NCBI GenBank assembly: GCA_011051655.1
Contig: DRKS01000003.1
Location: forward strand, 116,050-180,049
DNA: 64,000 nucleotides
Reading direction: 5' to 3'
From: Sedimenticola sp.
GTDB lineage: Bacteria; Pseudomonadota; Gammaproteobacteria; Chromatiales; Chromatiaceae
In this document: piece by piece, positions 30,606 to 40,080 of the stretch
Numbering within the stretch: position 1 is the first letter of the stretch
How the letters are laid out: every line of letters starts with the position of its first letter
Made by a program: the position numbers and the translations under genes
Notes under the pieces: generated by a model
What the model was told of the DNA's origin: nothing
Seen by the model: the letters and a program-made list of their open reading frames with translations, nothing else
Database searches by the model: none

Positions 30606-31058
30606 ATGATGCAACAAGAACGCCGCCGTATGGACCGCCGCTCGAAGGTGGCGTCCCCTTTCAGCCATCACAGATTGACGGGCAGGCGCCGCACCTTGCG
30701 CCGCAGCGGCGAAGACCAGGCCGCCGCCGGGCATCTGGATCTCTACCCCAGGCATTTCATGGCGGTGGCCGTATCCATCCTGCTGTTGTGCATCCTGGAC
30801 GCCCATAACACCTTGCGCCTGCTCGAAATGGGGGCCAGGGAGGTCAATCCCTTCATGGACGTGCTGATCCGGCAGAGCCCCCGGCTGTTCGTCATGTGCA
30901 AATTCCTCCTGACCGGCTTCGGCATCATCCTGCTCATGGCCTACCACAACGCCCGGACCATCATAGGGATCAGGGCGCGGGCGGCGCTCTATATGGCGCT
31001 GCTGGGCTATGTCGTACTCATCATCTACCAGTGGAGCATGTTTCCCGCCGGGAGCTGA
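30606..31058 (+). CDS. DUF5658 family membrane protein
   Basis: Unknown function. From ATG 30606 the 150 residues begin with a basic cytosolic segment rich in Arg (MMQQERRRMDRRSKV). Three hydrophobic helices follow near 56-70, 94-111 and 124-145. The family signature DAHNTLRLLEMGAREVNPFM lies between helices 1 and 2. An ATG three bases later is an equal candidate start. It is followed 120 bases later by apaH. Confidence 0.75.
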   Translation: MMQQERRRMDRRSKVASPFSHHRLTGRRRTLRRSGEDQAAAGHLDLYPRHFMAVAVSILLLCILDAHNTLRLLEMGAREVNPFMDVLIRQSPRLFVMCKFLLTGFGIILLMAYHNARTIIGIRARAALYMALLGYVVLIIYQWSMFPAGS

Positions 31059-31178
31059 CCCCGTCCCCGGGGATACAGGGCCTGCGGCCGGTTTCGCCCC
31101 CGGTCCCCAGCGACCGCGGGCGGGATGCTTTATGCCGTATACTAAAAACAATAAAAACGGGCAGAAGCAGGCGGAAAT

Positions 31179-32018
31179 ATGGCCACCTACGCCATCGGCG
31201 ACGTACAGGGCTGCTACAACGAACTTCGGCAACTGCTGGAGAAGATCGAATTCAATCCCTCCTCCGATACCCTCTGGTTCGTCGGCGACCTCGTCAATCG
31301 CGGCCCCCATTCCCTGGAGGTGCTGCGTTTCGTCAAGGGCCTGGGTGATGCCGCCATTGCCGTGCTGGGCAACCATGACCTGCACCTGCTGGCCATTTCC
31401 CAGGGCAATCCCAGGCACAAGGACAAGGACCATACCCTTGGCCAGGTGCTGGTGGCCCGCGACCGGGATGAGCTCATCGATTGGCTGCGCCGCCGCCCCC
31501 TGATGCACCACGACGCCAGGCGGGGCTACAGCCTGCTGCATGCGGGCCTGCCCCCCCAGTGGGACATCCCCACGGCCCTGGCCTGCGCCCGGGAGGTGGA
31601 AGAGGTGCTGCGGGGGCCCCGTTTCCATGATTATTGCCAGCGGATGTACGGCAACAAGCCGGACCGCTGGTCGGCCGGACTCCGGGGCATGGACCGGCTG
31701 CGCTTCATTACCAACTGTTTCACCCGCCTGCGCTATTGTGATTCAAAGGGCCGCCTGGCCTTGGGGGAAAAGGGGGCCCCGGGCACCCAGCCGAAGTCCT
31801 GTCTGCCCTGGTTCATGCACCCAAAGCGGGCCAGCCGGCATGACCGCATCATCTTCGGCCACTGGTCCACCCTGGGGTATCATGCCGGCGACAACGTCTG
31901 GGGCATCGACTCCGGCTGTCTCTGGGGCGGCCGGCTCACCGCCCTGCGGATAAGAAAGAAAAAGAAAAAGCTGAAACCCACGCACCTGCCCTGCAAGGGC
32001 GCCCGCAGGCCTGGTTAG
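31179..32018 (+). CDS. apaH: Bis(5'-nucleosyl)-tetraphosphatase, symmetrical
   Basis: Hydrolyses Ap4A to two ADP and also decaps Np4-RNA. The 279 residues carry the metallophosphatase motifs YAIGDVQGCYNEL, FVGDLVNRGPHSLE and VLGNHDLHLLA in the first 70 residues; IIFGHWSTLGYH and GIDSGCLWGGRLTALR follow near 227-265. The C-terminus is lysine-rich (RIRKKKKKLKP). In many relatives apaH follows pdxA-rsmA-apaG directly; here four other genes intervene. Confidence 0.97.
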   Translation: MATYAIGDVQGCYNELRQLLEKIEFNPSSDTLWFVGDLVNRGPHSLEVLRFVKGLGDAAIAVLGNHDLHLLAISQGNPRHKDKDHTLGQVLVARDRDELIDWLRRRPLMHHDARRGYSLLHAGLPPQWDIPTALACAREVEEVLRGPRFHDYCQRMYGNKPDRWSAGLRGMDRLRFITNCFTRLRYCDSKGRLALGEKGAPGTQPKSCLPWFMHPKRASRHDRIIFGHWSTLGYHAGDNVWGIDSGCLWGGRLTALRIRKKKKKLKPTHLPCKGARRPG

Positions 32019-32039
32019 GCGAACGGCGGCGCGCAGGAT

Positions 32040-32720
32040 ATGCTGGACACCCTGAAGACCATTGAGACCCCGGAGGGCATCGAACTCAGCCTGTCCGTCG
32101 CCGGCCCGCTGCCGCGCATCCTCGCCTGGCTCATCGATGGCCTGGCGCGGTTTTTCATTCTCTATCTTCTGATGTTCCTGCTCAGCACCCTGGATTTGTT
32201 CGGCTTCGGCCTGTTCATGCTGGCGGCGTTCATCGCGGAGTGGTTCTACCCGGTGCTGTTCGAGGTCTGCATGGGCGGCCAGACCCCCGGAAAGAAGGCG
32301 CTGGGCCTGCGGGTGCTGTGCGATGATGGCACGCCGGTGGGCTGGTCCGCCTCCCTGCTGCGCAATCTGCTGCGGGTGGTGGATTTCCTGCCCATGCTCT
32401 ACGGCTTCGGGCTCGCCAGCATGGTGCTGAACCGGGATTTCAAGCGCCTGGGCGATCTGGCCGCCGGCACCCTTGTGGTCTACAGCGGGAAGATCAGGCC
32501 GCAGCCGCGGATTGGCGGGCACAGCCCAATACCTCCCCCGGCCCCCCTGACCCTGGAGGAGCAGCAGGCCATTATCGCATTCGCCGAGCGCATGCCCGCC
32601 GTCTCCGAAGACCGGGCCCGGGAGCTGGCGGCCCTTGCCGGCCCCCTGGCGCCCGCGGGGGAAGAGATCTCACCGGATCATCTGCTGGGCATCGCCAACT
32701 GGCTGCTGGGGCGCCGATGA
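32040..32720 (+). CDS. RDD family membrane protein
   Basis: First gene of a six-gene membrane operon. The 226 residues contain an RDD domain: PLPRILAWLIDGLARFFILY, a second helix pair near 48-75, GGQTPGKKALGLRVLCDDG and DFKRLGDLAAGTLVVYSG. The cytosolic C-terminal 70 residues are Ala/Pro-rich. Function unknown; in this gene neighbourhood RDD and SpoIIM proteins accompany MoxR-type ATPases. It overlaps the next gene by four bases. Confidence 0.85.
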   Translation: MLDTLKTIETPEGIELSLSVAGPLPRILAWLIDGLARFFILYLLMFLLSTLDLFGFGLFMLAAFIAEWFYPVLFEVCMGGQTPGKKALGLRVLCDDGTPVGWSASLLRNLLRVVDFLPMLYGFGLASMVLNRDFKRLGDLAAGTLVVYSGKIRPQPRIGGHSPIPPPAPLTLEEQQAIIAFAERMPAVSEDRARELAALAGPLAPAGEEISPDHLLGIANWLLGRR

Positions 32721-33673
32721 ACCAGGAACGCTTCATCCAAAGGAATGAGCCGGCCTGGCGGCGGCTGGAGGAGCTGCTGGCCAAGGACGGGGCGGACCGC
32801 CGGGCCGCTGATTTTCCCCGCATCTACCGCCGGGTCTGCCAGCATCTGGCGCTGTCCCGCTCCCGGCTCTACAGCAACCGCCTGATCGAGCGCCTGAATG
32901 ATCTGGTGCTGCGGGCCCACCAGCGGCTTTATGGCAGCACCGCCACCCGCAAGGGCCGGGTGGGGGCCTTCTTCGCCGCCGGTTTCCCCGCCGCCGTGCG
33001 CCGGGAGGCCCGGCTGGTGGGGCTGGCGGCCCTGTTTTTCTACCTGCCCCTGCTCGGCATGATGGGGGCCCTGCAAATCAACCCCGACCTGGTCTACACC
33101 GTAACCGATGCGGACAACCTTTCCCGCATGGAGGCCATGTACGAACCTGGCCAATACCGCCTCGGCCGGGAACGGGATGCGGACAGCGATGTCATGGCCT
33201 TCGCCTTTTACATCTACAACAACACCGGCATCGGCTTCCGCGCCTTCGCCAGCGGCCTGCTGCTGGGACTGGGCACGCTCTTCACCCTGCTGTTCAACGG
33301 CCTGTTCATCGGCGCCATCGCCGGCCACCTCACCCGCATCGGCTATGGCGAGCCCTTCTGGTCCTTCGTCTCCGGCCACAGCGCCCTGGAGCTGACCGCC
33401 ATCGTGCTGAGCGGAGCGGCCGGATTCCGCCTGGGCCTGGCCATTCTGGCGCCGGGCCGGCGCACCCGGCTGGAGGCGCTGAAACGGGCCGGTGACCGCG
33501 CCATACCGGTGATCAGCGGCGCGGCGGTCATGTTCTTCCTGGCCGCCTTCGTGGAGGCCTTCTGGTCCTCCATGGCCTTCATCGCGCCGGAGATCAAATA
33601 CGCTGTGGGCATTGTCATGTGGATTGCCGTGCCGGGCTATTTCCTTCTCCTGGGACGCCGCGATGGAGCTTGA
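32717..33673 (+). CDS. Stage II sporulation protein M-like membrane protein
   Basis: A SpoIIM-family protein in a non-sporulating lineage. The 318 residues start with a soluble helical region containing ADFPRIYRRVCQHLALSRSR. About five transmembrane helices follow, with YNNTGIGFRAFASGLLLGLG and VSGHSALELTAIVLSGAAG as the family core. ATGA overlap with the RDD gene and an 11-base overlap with the DUF4129 gene imply coupled translation. Role probably in cell-envelope assembly or stress, by context only. Confidence 0.85.
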   Translation: MNQERFIQRNEPAWRRLEELLAKDGADRRAADFPRIYRRVCQHLALSRSRLYSNRLIERLNDLVLRAHQRLYGSTATRKGRVGAFFAAGFPAAVRREARLVGLAALFFYLPLLGMMGALQINPDLVYTVTDADNLSRMEAMYEPGQYRLGRERDADSDVMAFAFYIYNNTGIGFRAFASGLLLGLGTLFTLLFNGLFIGAIAGHLTRIGYGEPFWSFVSGHSALELTAIVLSGAAGFRLGLAILAPGRRTRLEALKRAGDRAIPVISGAAVMFFLAAFVEAFWSSMAFIAPEIKYAVGIVMWIAVPGYFLLLGRRDGA

Positions 33674-35144
33674 CCGGATCACCACCGCCGTGCGGCCCCG
33701 CTCCCCCTGGGAGGCCATCGATCTCGGCCTTCACCTGGCCCGGCGATGGTGGCGGGAGATCCTGATCCCCTGGCTGCTGGCGGTGCCCGCCCTCGCCGCC
33801 GCCGTCTTCTATCTGCTGGCGGACTGGCCGCTGGCGGCCATCATGGTGTTCTGGCTGCTCAAGCCCTTGTACGACCGGATTCCGCTGTTTATCCTCTCCC
33901 GGGCCCTGTTCGGCGCCGCCCCCGGCTGGCGGGAAACCCTGGCCGCGCTGCCCGGCCTGCTGGGCCGGGACCTGCCCTGGACCATGCTGCACCGGATCGA
34001 CTTCATACGCGCCTTCAACCTGCCGGTGCGCCAGCTCGAAGGGCTGCGGGGCCGGGCGTGCCACCAGCGATTGCAACTGCTGCAGCGCCGCGCCCGCGGC
34101 CACGCCACCGCCCTGACCTTCCTGTTCATGGGGCTGGAAGGTGTTGTCATGCTCTCCCTGTTTTGGCTGGTGCCCCTGCTGCTGCCCCGGGAAATCAACG
34201 AGGATCTGATAGAGCAGACATTCTTTCTGGCCATCCAGGGTGATGTCTTTCCATGGGTGCTGGGCGGCCTTTATGTCGTTGCCGTCGTGTTGCTCGAACC
34301 CCTTTATGTGGCCGCCGGCTTCAGCCTCTATCTGAACCGGCGCACCCTGCTCGAGGCCTGGGATATCGAACTCAGCTTCCGCCGGCTGGCCCGGCGCCTG
34401 GCCGCCGGCGCCCTGGCGCTGGCCGTCCTGGGGATTGGCGGCGCAGGCCTGCCCCAAAGCGCCTTGGCGGACGGGCCTCCAACGCGGCCCGAGGTGCATC
34501 CCCAGCGGCGGCCGTTCACGCCGGAGGAATCCAAGGCCGTCATCCAGGCGGTCCTGGGGGCCCCGGAATTCGACGCCCGGCGTGAAATAAAGGAGTGGAG
34601 GTATACCGGCGGGGAGGACCGGGACGATGCCGGATTCGACGGCTTCGATTTCGCCCTCGGCAAGTTCTTCGCCCGGTTCGCCGAGCTCGTCCTCTGGATC
34701 GGCCTTGGCGTCGCCCTGGTCCTGTTGATGCTCCACCGGGAAAAATGGCTGCGCATCTTCCGGTCGCAACCGCCCCCGGCGCCCCCCGCCGCGCCGCAGA
34801 ACCTGTTCGGACTGGATATCCGCCCCGAATCACTGCCGGATGATGTGCCGGAAAGCGCCCGCGCCCTGTGGCGCCAGGGCCGTCAGCGGGAGGCCATGAG
34901 CCTGCTCTACCGCGGGGCCCTGGCGGCCCTGGTGCACCGGCAGGGCATAGCCTTTTCCAGCGGTCACACGGAAAACGACTGCCTGCGCATCCTGCGGCCC
35001 CTGGTGAGCGGGGATCTCTACGCCCATTTCCGGCGCCTGACCCGGGCCTGGCAGCAGGCGGCCTATGCCCACCGCCCGCCGGAAGAGGCGCAGGCGCTCA
35101 GCCTGTGCGACAGCTGGCATGAGCATTACGGGGGCGCCTCATGA
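33663..35144 (+). CDS. DUF4129 domain membrane protein
   Basis: I chose ATG 33663 (MELDRITTAVRPRSPWEAID), inside the end of the SpoIIM gene, over an upstream in-frame start that would add 17 non-conserved residues. The 493-residue protein has several helices in the first half (near 36-65, 155-180, 200-225) and one near 345-360. A cytosolic DUF4129 domain follows, with MSLLYRGALAALVHRQGI and GHTENDCLRI near 412-443. DUF4129 proteins are standard partners of MoxR and DUF58 genes; function unknown. Confidence 0.82.
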   Translation: MELDRITTAVRPRSPWEAIDLGLHLARRWWREILIPWLLAVPALAAAVFYLLADWPLAAIMVFWLLKPLYDRIPLFILSRALFGAAPGWRETLAALPGLLGRDLPWTMLHRIDFIRAFNLPVRQLEGLRGRACHQRLQLLQRRARGHATALTFLFMGLEGVVMLSLFWLVPLLLPREINEDLIEQTFFLAIQGDVFPWVLGGLYVVAVVLLEPLYVAAGFSLYLNRRTLLEAWDIELSFRRLARRLAAGALALAVLGIGGAGLPQSALADGPPTRPEVHPQRRPFTPEESKAVIQAVLGAPEFDARREIKEWRYTGGEDRDDAGFDGFDFALGKFFARFAELVLWIGLGVALVLLMLHREKWLRIFRSQPPPAPPAAPQNLFGLDIRPESLPDDVPESARALWRQGRQREAMSLLYRGALAALVHRQGIAFSSGHTENDCLRILRPLVSGDLYAHFRRLTRAWQQAAYAHRPPEEAQALSLCDSWHEHYGGAS

Positions 35145-36304
35145 CCAGGCGTGGCCTCATCCTCGTCCTGGCGCTGGGCCTGGCCGGCGGATTCGGCTGG
35201 TGGTTCCATAACAATTTCGAATACGTTTCCCGGGAGGTCTGGCTGGGCCTGCGGGGCGAGGCCCGCACCAACCACCTGCTTGCGGCGGAGTATTTCCTGC
35301 GCCGCATGGGCGTCGAGGCGCGCAGCCTCGAAGGACCCCAGGAGCTGGACCGGCCGCCCCCTGCCGATGCCGCCCTGCTGATCGACACGGAGCGCGCCAC
35401 CCTGGGGGAAAGGCGCAGCCGGGCCCTGCTGGACTGGGTCGAGGGGGGCGGGCACCTGATCCTGCGCCCGCGGCGGCCCATTGCGGAGGCGCGGCCCGGG
35501 CCCGACCCCCTGCTCGATCCCCTTGGGATAAAGGGCCGCGCCGGGCCCCGGGAATCCGGACCCGGTGTGCCAAGCGCGGAGCCCGGGGGCCAGTGCCCGG
35601 CCCCGGCCGCCTACCTGCTGCTGCCGGACGGCGAGGACCCCCTGGAGATCAAGTTCCGGCCGGACCGGACCCTCGCCAGCGGCAGCCCGGACCCGGCCTG
35701 GCAATACAGGGACGAGGGGGGTTACCGGGCCCTGCAGTATCCCTGGGGACGGGGGCGCATCACCGTCTTCAGCGACATGGGCTTTTTCAACAATCACAAT
35801 ATCGGCGAGTTCGACCACGCCCATCTCCTCTACTGGCTGGCGCACCAGCAGCCGGGGCCCTTCTGGCTCATGTATTCGGACGACCTCCCGCCCCTGTGGC
35901 TCTGGCTGTGGCGCCGCGCCCCGGCCGCGGTCATCAGCGCCGGGCTCCTGCTGCTGGCCTGGCTGCTGCTGGCGCCCCGCCGCTTCGGCCCCCTGCTGCC
36001 GCCCCGGCCGGCCCGGCGGCGGCGCATCATGGAGCACATCGAGGCGGGCGGGCACTTTCTGTGGCGCCACGGGCAGGCCGGGCTCCTGCTGGGGGGGCTG
36101 CGTGACGCCCTGCATGCCCGCCTCCACCAGGCGCACCCGGACCTGGCGGGCCTGCCGGCGGACCGGCTGGCCCGCCGCCTGGCCGAACTCACCGGCATCG
36201 GCGCGGCCCGCATCAGGCGGGCCCTGACGGAGGCCGCCGCCTCCAACCGGGACGCCTTCACCCGACAGGTACGGATTCTGGAAGACATCAGGAAAAAACT
36301 ATGA
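35141..36304 (+). CDS. DUF4350 domain-containing protein
   Basis: A 387-residue protein with an N-terminal membrane helix (residues 5-21) and a periplasmic DUF4350 region containing HLLAAEYFLRRMGVEARSLE and LLDWVEGGGHLILRPR. A second helix lies near 260-285, and the C-terminal cytosolic part is Arg-rich. The family sits routinely between DUF4129 and MoxR genes, and the flanking four-base overlaps on both sides fit a single operon. Biochemical role unknown. Confidence 0.82.
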   Translation: MTRRGLILVLALGLAGGFGWWFHNNFEYVSREVWLGLRGEARTNHLLAAEYFLRRMGVEARSLEGPQELDRPPPADAALLIDTERATLGERRSRALLDWVEGGGHLILRPRRPIAEARPGPDPLLDPLGIKGRAGPRESGPGVPSAEPGGQCPAPAAYLLLPDGEDPLEIKFRPDRTLASGSPDPAWQYRDEGGYRALQYPWGRGRITVFSDMGFFNNHNIGEFDHAHLLYWLAHQQPGPFWLMYSDDLPPLWLWLWRRAPAAVISAGLLLLAWLLLAPRRFGPLLPPRPARRRRIMEHIEAGGHFLWRHGQAGLLLGGLRDALHARLHQAHPDLAGLPADRLARRLAELTGIGAARIRRALTEAAASNRDAFTRQVRILEDIRKKL

Positions 36305-37290
36305 GCGAGAACGACACAACCTCCCCGGCCGGGGCCGCCGAACAGGCCGCCGCCACCGCAGGCCGCATCCGCAGCGAAATCGGCAAGGCCCTGGTGGGCC
36401 AGGCAGATGTCCTCGAACAGGTCCTGATAGGGCTGTTCGCCGCCGGCCACGTCCTCATCGAGGGCGTTCCCGGCCTGGGCAAGACCCTGCTGGTGCGCGC
36501 CCTGGCCCGCACCTTCGACGGCCGCTTCCAGCGCATCCAGTTCACCCCGGACCTGATGCCCAACGACGTCACCGGCCATGTCATGTTCGACATGAACAGC
36601 AACCAGTTCCGGGTGCGCCGGGGGCCCGTGTTCACCAACCTGCTGCTGGCGGACGAAATCAACCGGGCCCCGGCCAAGACCCAGGCCGCCCTGCTGGAGG
36701 TGATGCAGGAACAGCAGGTCACCCTGGAGGGCAAGGGCATGCCGGTGCCGCTCCCCTTCATGGTGCTGGCCACCCAGAACCCCATTGAACAGGAGGGCAC
36801 CTACCCCCTGCCCGAGGCCCAGCTCGACCGCTTTCTGCTCAAGATCCTCATCGGCTATCCCAGCGAGGCCCACGAACGGGAACTGGTGCGCTGCGTGACC
36901 GGCGGCCAGGTTGGCGACAGCCTGGACGTGTCCGCCATCGAGACCCTGGTGAAGCCCGGGGCCGTCCGTGAAATCCAGGCGGTCGCCGCCGGCCTGCGGG
37001 TGGACGAAAAGGTCAACGAGTATGCCGTGAACATCGCCCGGGCCACCCGCGACTGGCCCGGCATCACCCTGGGCGCCGGCCCCCGGGGGGGCATCGCCCT
37101 GATCCGCTGCGCCCGCTCCGCCGCCCTGCTGGCGGGCCGGGATTTCGTCATCCCGGACGATGTGAAGGCCGTGGCCCTGCCGGCCCTGCGCCACCGCATC
37201 CAGCTTTCGCCGGAGCTGGAGCTGGAGGGGCAAACGCCGGATCAGGTGCTGGAGGGGCTGCTGGAGCGGGTGGAAGCACCGAGGACATGA
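36301..37290 (+). CDS. MoxR-family AAA+ ATPase
   Basis: Chaperone-like ATPase thought to act with von Willebrand-type (DUF58) partners in maturing envelope or metalloprotein complexes. The 329 residues contain Walker A GVPGLGKT (near 56-63), the Walker B region LLADEINRAPAKTQAALLEV and the sensor VLATQNPIEQEGTYPLPEAQ. The C-terminal lid holds GPRGGIALIRCARSAALLAG. It starts in a four-base overlap with the DUF4350 gene. The repeat at 37290-37357 separates it from its DUF58 partner. Confidence 0.93.
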   Translation: MSENDTTSPAGAAEQAAATAGRIRSEIGKALVGQADVLEQVLIGLFAAGHVLIEGVPGLGKTLLVRALARTFDGRFQRIQFTPDLMPNDVTGHVMFDMNSNQFRVRRGPVFTNLLLADEINRAPAKTQAALLEVMQEQQVTLEGKGMPVPLPFMVLATQNPIEQEGTYPLPEAQLDRFLLKILIGYPSEAHERELVRCVTGGQVGDSLDVSAIETLVKPGAVREIQAVAAGLRVDEKVNEYAVNIARATRDWPGITLGAGPRGGIALIRCARSAALLAGRDFVIPDDVKAVALPALRHRIQLSPELELEGQTPDQVLEGLLERVEAPRT

Positions 37291-37357
37291 AAACTGAAAA
37301 CCAACAACTGACAACTGAAAACTGACAACTGAAAACTGACAACTAAAAACTGAAAAC
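37290..37357. repeat. 7-bp-period tract between the MoxR and DUF58 genes
   Basis: Tandem heptamers of the type ACAACTG and AAAACTG run from the MoxR stop to the DUF58 start, about nine units. They are all in one orientation, unlike the palindromic copy at 5652. The tract fills the complete intergenic gap of an operon whose other junctions overlap, so it looks inserted or expanded there. Confidence 0.85.
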
Positions 37358-37358
37358 C

Positions 37359-38669
37359 ATGTTCCCCCTCCCCGGCATACCCCTTTTCCGGCTGCTGTGG
37401 CTGCTGCTGGCCTTGGCCCTGCCAACCGCCTTCTGGCCGGGGCTGCTTCCCTACTGGCGGGGATTGGCCGGGTTCGGCGGCGTAGTGGTGCTGCTGGATC
37501 TGCTGCGGCTCTGTTTCGTGCCGGTCCCGACGGCGCAACGCAGGGTGCCCGGCCACCTCTCCGCCGGCCGCTGGCAGAAGGTGCGGCTGCGGCTGCACAA
37601 CCCCGGCCGGCGAAGCATGCGCCTGGAGGTCTTCGACCACTATCCCGCCGGCGCCGGCCTGGAGGGCCTGCCTCATTCCATCAGCCTGCCCGCCGGCGGC
37701 TGGGGCGGGTTCCATTACCGCATCCGTCCCACCGAGCGGGGCGAATGGCGCTTCCCGCGGATCCAGTACCGCCTGCACTCCCCCTGGGGCCTGTGGAAAC
37801 GCAACCACGAGGCCGGACTGGAGCATGTGGTGCGGGTCTATCCCGACTTCGCCGCCGTCGCCAAATACATGCTGCTGGCCGGTGACAACCGGGTGGGCCA
37901 GATGGGGGTGCGCAAACGCCGGCGGCGGGGGGAGGGGCTGGATTTTCATCAACTGCGCAAATTCCGGGAAGGGGACTCCCTGCGCCAGATCGACTGGAAG
38001 ACCACATCCCGGCTGCGCCAGCCCATCGCCCGGGAGTATCAGGACGAGCGCGACCAGGAGATCGTCTTCCTGCTCGACTGCGGCCAGCGCATGCTGGCCA
38101 AGGACAGCGAGCTCTCCCACTTCGATCACAGCCTCAACGCCATGCTGCTGCTGGCCTACGTGGCCCTGCGCCAGGGGGATGCGGTGGGGCTGATCACCTT
38201 TGGCGGACCCCGGCGCTGGCTCAAGCCCGCCAAGGGGCGCAACAACGTCAACCGGCTGCTCAACGCCCTCTATGACCTGCAGCCTACCCACCAGGTGGCG
38301 GACTACCTCGAGGCCGCCAAAGGCCTCATGGCCCGGCAGAAAAAGCGTGCCCTGGTGATCCTGGTCACCAACCTGCGCGACCAGGACAACGAGGACCTGG
38401 TCCCCGCCGTCCGCGCCCTGCGCCGCCGCCACCTGGTGCTGCTGGCCAGCCTGCAGGAACGGGCCATCCTGGACATGCTGGAAAAACCGGTGCGACAATT
38501 CGAGGACGCCGTGCGCATCGCCGCCGCCCATCACTACCAGGCCGACCGGCGCCGCGCCATCGAACGGCTGCATGCCCAGGGCATCGACAGCCTGGACGTC
38601 ACCCCGGAATCGCTGTCGGTGGAGCTGGTCAACCGCTATCTCGACATCAAGGCCGGCGGCAGGCTTTAG
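37359..38669 (+). CDS. DUF58 domain protein (MoxR partner)
   Basis: A 436-residue protein with two N-terminal helices (near 7-25 and 29-48), a beta-rich segment, and the DUF58 signature EGLDFHQLRKFREGDSLRQI with DWKTTSRLRQPIAREY near 187-222. A von Willebrand A-like fold with VFLLDCGQRMLAKDSE follows (DxG in place of the canonical DxSxS MIDAS start). DUF58 proteins work with MoxR ATPases. It closes the RDD-SpoIIM-DUF4129-DUF4350-MoxR-DUF58 set. Confidence 0.9.
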   Translation: MFPLPGIPLFRLLWLLLALALPTAFWPGLLPYWRGLAGFGGVVVLLDLLRLCFVPVPTAQRRVPGHLSAGRWQKVRLRLHNPGRRSMRLEVFDHYPAGAGLEGLPHSISLPAGGWGGFHYRIRPTERGEWRFPRIQYRLHSPWGLWKRNHEAGLEHVVRVYPDFAAVAKYMLLAGDNRVGQMGVRKRRRRGEGLDFHQLRKFREGDSLRQIDWKTTSRLRQPIAREYQDERDQEIVFLLDCGQRMLAKDSELSHFDHSLNAMLLLAYVALRQGDAVGLITFGGPRRWLKPAKGRNNVNRLLNALYDLQPTHQVADYLEAAKGLMARQKKRALVILVTNLRDQDNEDLVPAVRALRRRHLVLLASLQERAILDMLEKPVRQFEDAVRIAAAHHYQADRRRAIERLHAQGIDSLDVTPESLSVELVNRYLDIKAGGRL

Positions 38670-38714
38670 GCGCCGGGCGGTAACCAATCAAACACCCATC
38701 AAAGGAGAATCACC

Positions 38715-39464
38715 ATGCGTTGCCACAAAGTGGACTACAAAATCATCGGTCACGAGATGCAGCTGGCCGAAATAGAGCTGGATCCGGGGGAGACCGTGGT
38801 GGCCGAGGCCGGGGCCATGACCTACATGGAGCAGGACATCGAGTTCGAGACCAAGATGGGCGACGGGGCGGACCCGGACCAGGGCCTGTTCGGCAAGATG
38901 TTCAGCGCCGGCAAGCGGGCGCTCATGGGCGAGTCCCTGTTCACCACCCACTTCACCAACCGGGGGGACGTCAAGCGCCGGGTCGCCTTCTCCGCCCCCT
39001 ATCCGGGCACCATCGTGCCCCTGGACATGGCCCGATACGGGGAGCGCATCGTCTGCCAGAAAGATGCCTTCCTGTGTGCCGCCCTGGGCACCAAGATCGA
39101 TATCACCTTCAACAAAAAGCTGGGCAGCGGCCTGTTCGGCGGTGAGGGCTTCATTCTGCAGGAACTGGAGGGGGACGGCATGGCCTTCATCCAGGCCGGC
39201 GGCACGGTGGTGGAAAAAAGGCTGGACAACGAGACCCTGCGCGTGGACACCGGCTGCCTGGTGGGCTTCACCGACGGCGTCGACTACGACATCAAGCTGG
39301 CGGGGGGGCTGAAGTCCATGGTCTTCGGCGGTGAGGGGGTGTTCCTGGCCACCCTCAGCGGCACCGGCACCGTATGGCTGCAAAGCCTGCCCTTCTCCCG
39401 CATGGCCGACCGAATCCTGGAGCACGCCCCCAGCGAGGGCGGCAAGGAGCGGGGTGAGGACTAG
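38715..39464 (+). CDS. AIM24 / TIGR00266 family protein
   Basis: Beta-rich protein of unknown function, related to mitochondrial AIM24. The 249 residues include [20 protein letters not shown] near 18-37, [14 protein letters not shown] near 142-155 and a [12 protein letters not shown] segment near 216-227. A GGAG ribosome-binding site precedes ATG 38715. No signal peptide is seen. Gene order gives no functional clue; hslV follows 49 bases later. Confidence 0.88.
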   Translation: MRCHKVDYKIIGHEMQLAEIELDPGETVVAEAGAMTYMEQDIEFETKMGDGADPDQGLFGKMFSAGKRALMGESLFTTHFTNRGDVKRRVAFSAPYPGTIVPLDMARYGERIVCQKDAFLCAALGTKIDITFNKKLGSGLFGGEGFILQELEGDGMAFIQAGGTVVEKRLDNETLRVDTGCLVGFTDGVDYDIKLAGGLKSMVFGGEGVFLATLSGTGTVWLQSLPFSRMADRILEHAPSEGGKERGED

Positions 39465-39513
39465 CCCGCCTTCAGGTACAATAGGCGGTTTCCAATTTTC
39501 AAGGGGTCTTGAT

Positions 39514-40056
39514 GTGGAGCCGCTCAAAGGCACGACAATTCTTTCCGTCCGCCGCGACGGCCGGGTGGTGATCGGGGGCGACGGCCAGGTCTCCATGGGC
39601 AATACGGTGATGAAGGGCAACGCCCGCAAGGTGCGCCGCCTCTACAAGGAGCGGGTGCTGGCGGGCTTCGCCGGGGCCACCGCCGACGCCTTTACCCTGT
39701 TCGAGCGCTTCGAGGGCAAGCTGGAGAAGCATCACGGCCACCTGACCCGCGCCGCCGTGGAGCTGGCCAAGGACTGGCGCACCGACCGCTCCCTGCGCCG
39801 GCTGGAGGCCCTGCTGTGCGTGGCCGACGCCAAGGCATCCCTGATCATCTCCGGCACCGGCGATGTAATCGAGCCCGAGCACGATCTGATGGCCATCGGC
39901 TCCGGCGGCGCCTTCGCCCAGGCGGCGGCCCGCGCCCTGCTGGAGAACACCGGCCTCGGCGCCCGGGAGATCGTGGAGAAGGCCCTGGGCATCGCCGCCG
40001 ACATCTGCGTCTACACCAACCACAATCTGATCATCGAGGAGCTGGAGGCCGAATAG
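39514..40056 (+). CDS. hslV: ATP-dependent protease subunit HslV
   Basis: Peptidase component of the two-part HslVU protease. The GTG at 39514, eight bases after an AAGGGG ribosome-binding site, gives 180 residues; longer in-frame starts would enter the previous gene. The catalytic N-terminal Thr must be exposed by processing before [20 protein letters not shown], as in other HslV proteins with short propeptides. The sequence ends [20 protein letters not shown]. hslU follows after 24 bases. Confidence 0.97.
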   Translation: MEPLKGTTILSVRRDGRVVIGGDGQVSMGNTVMKGNARKVRRLYKERVLAGFAGATADAFTLFERFEGKLEKHHGHLTRAAVELAKDWRTDRSLRRLEALLCVADAKASLIISGTGDVIEPEHDLMAIGSGGAFAQAAARALLENTGLGAREIVEKALGIAADICVYTNHNLIIEELEAE

Positions 40057-40080
40057 GCGCCAGAGGATTGTCCGCTTACC

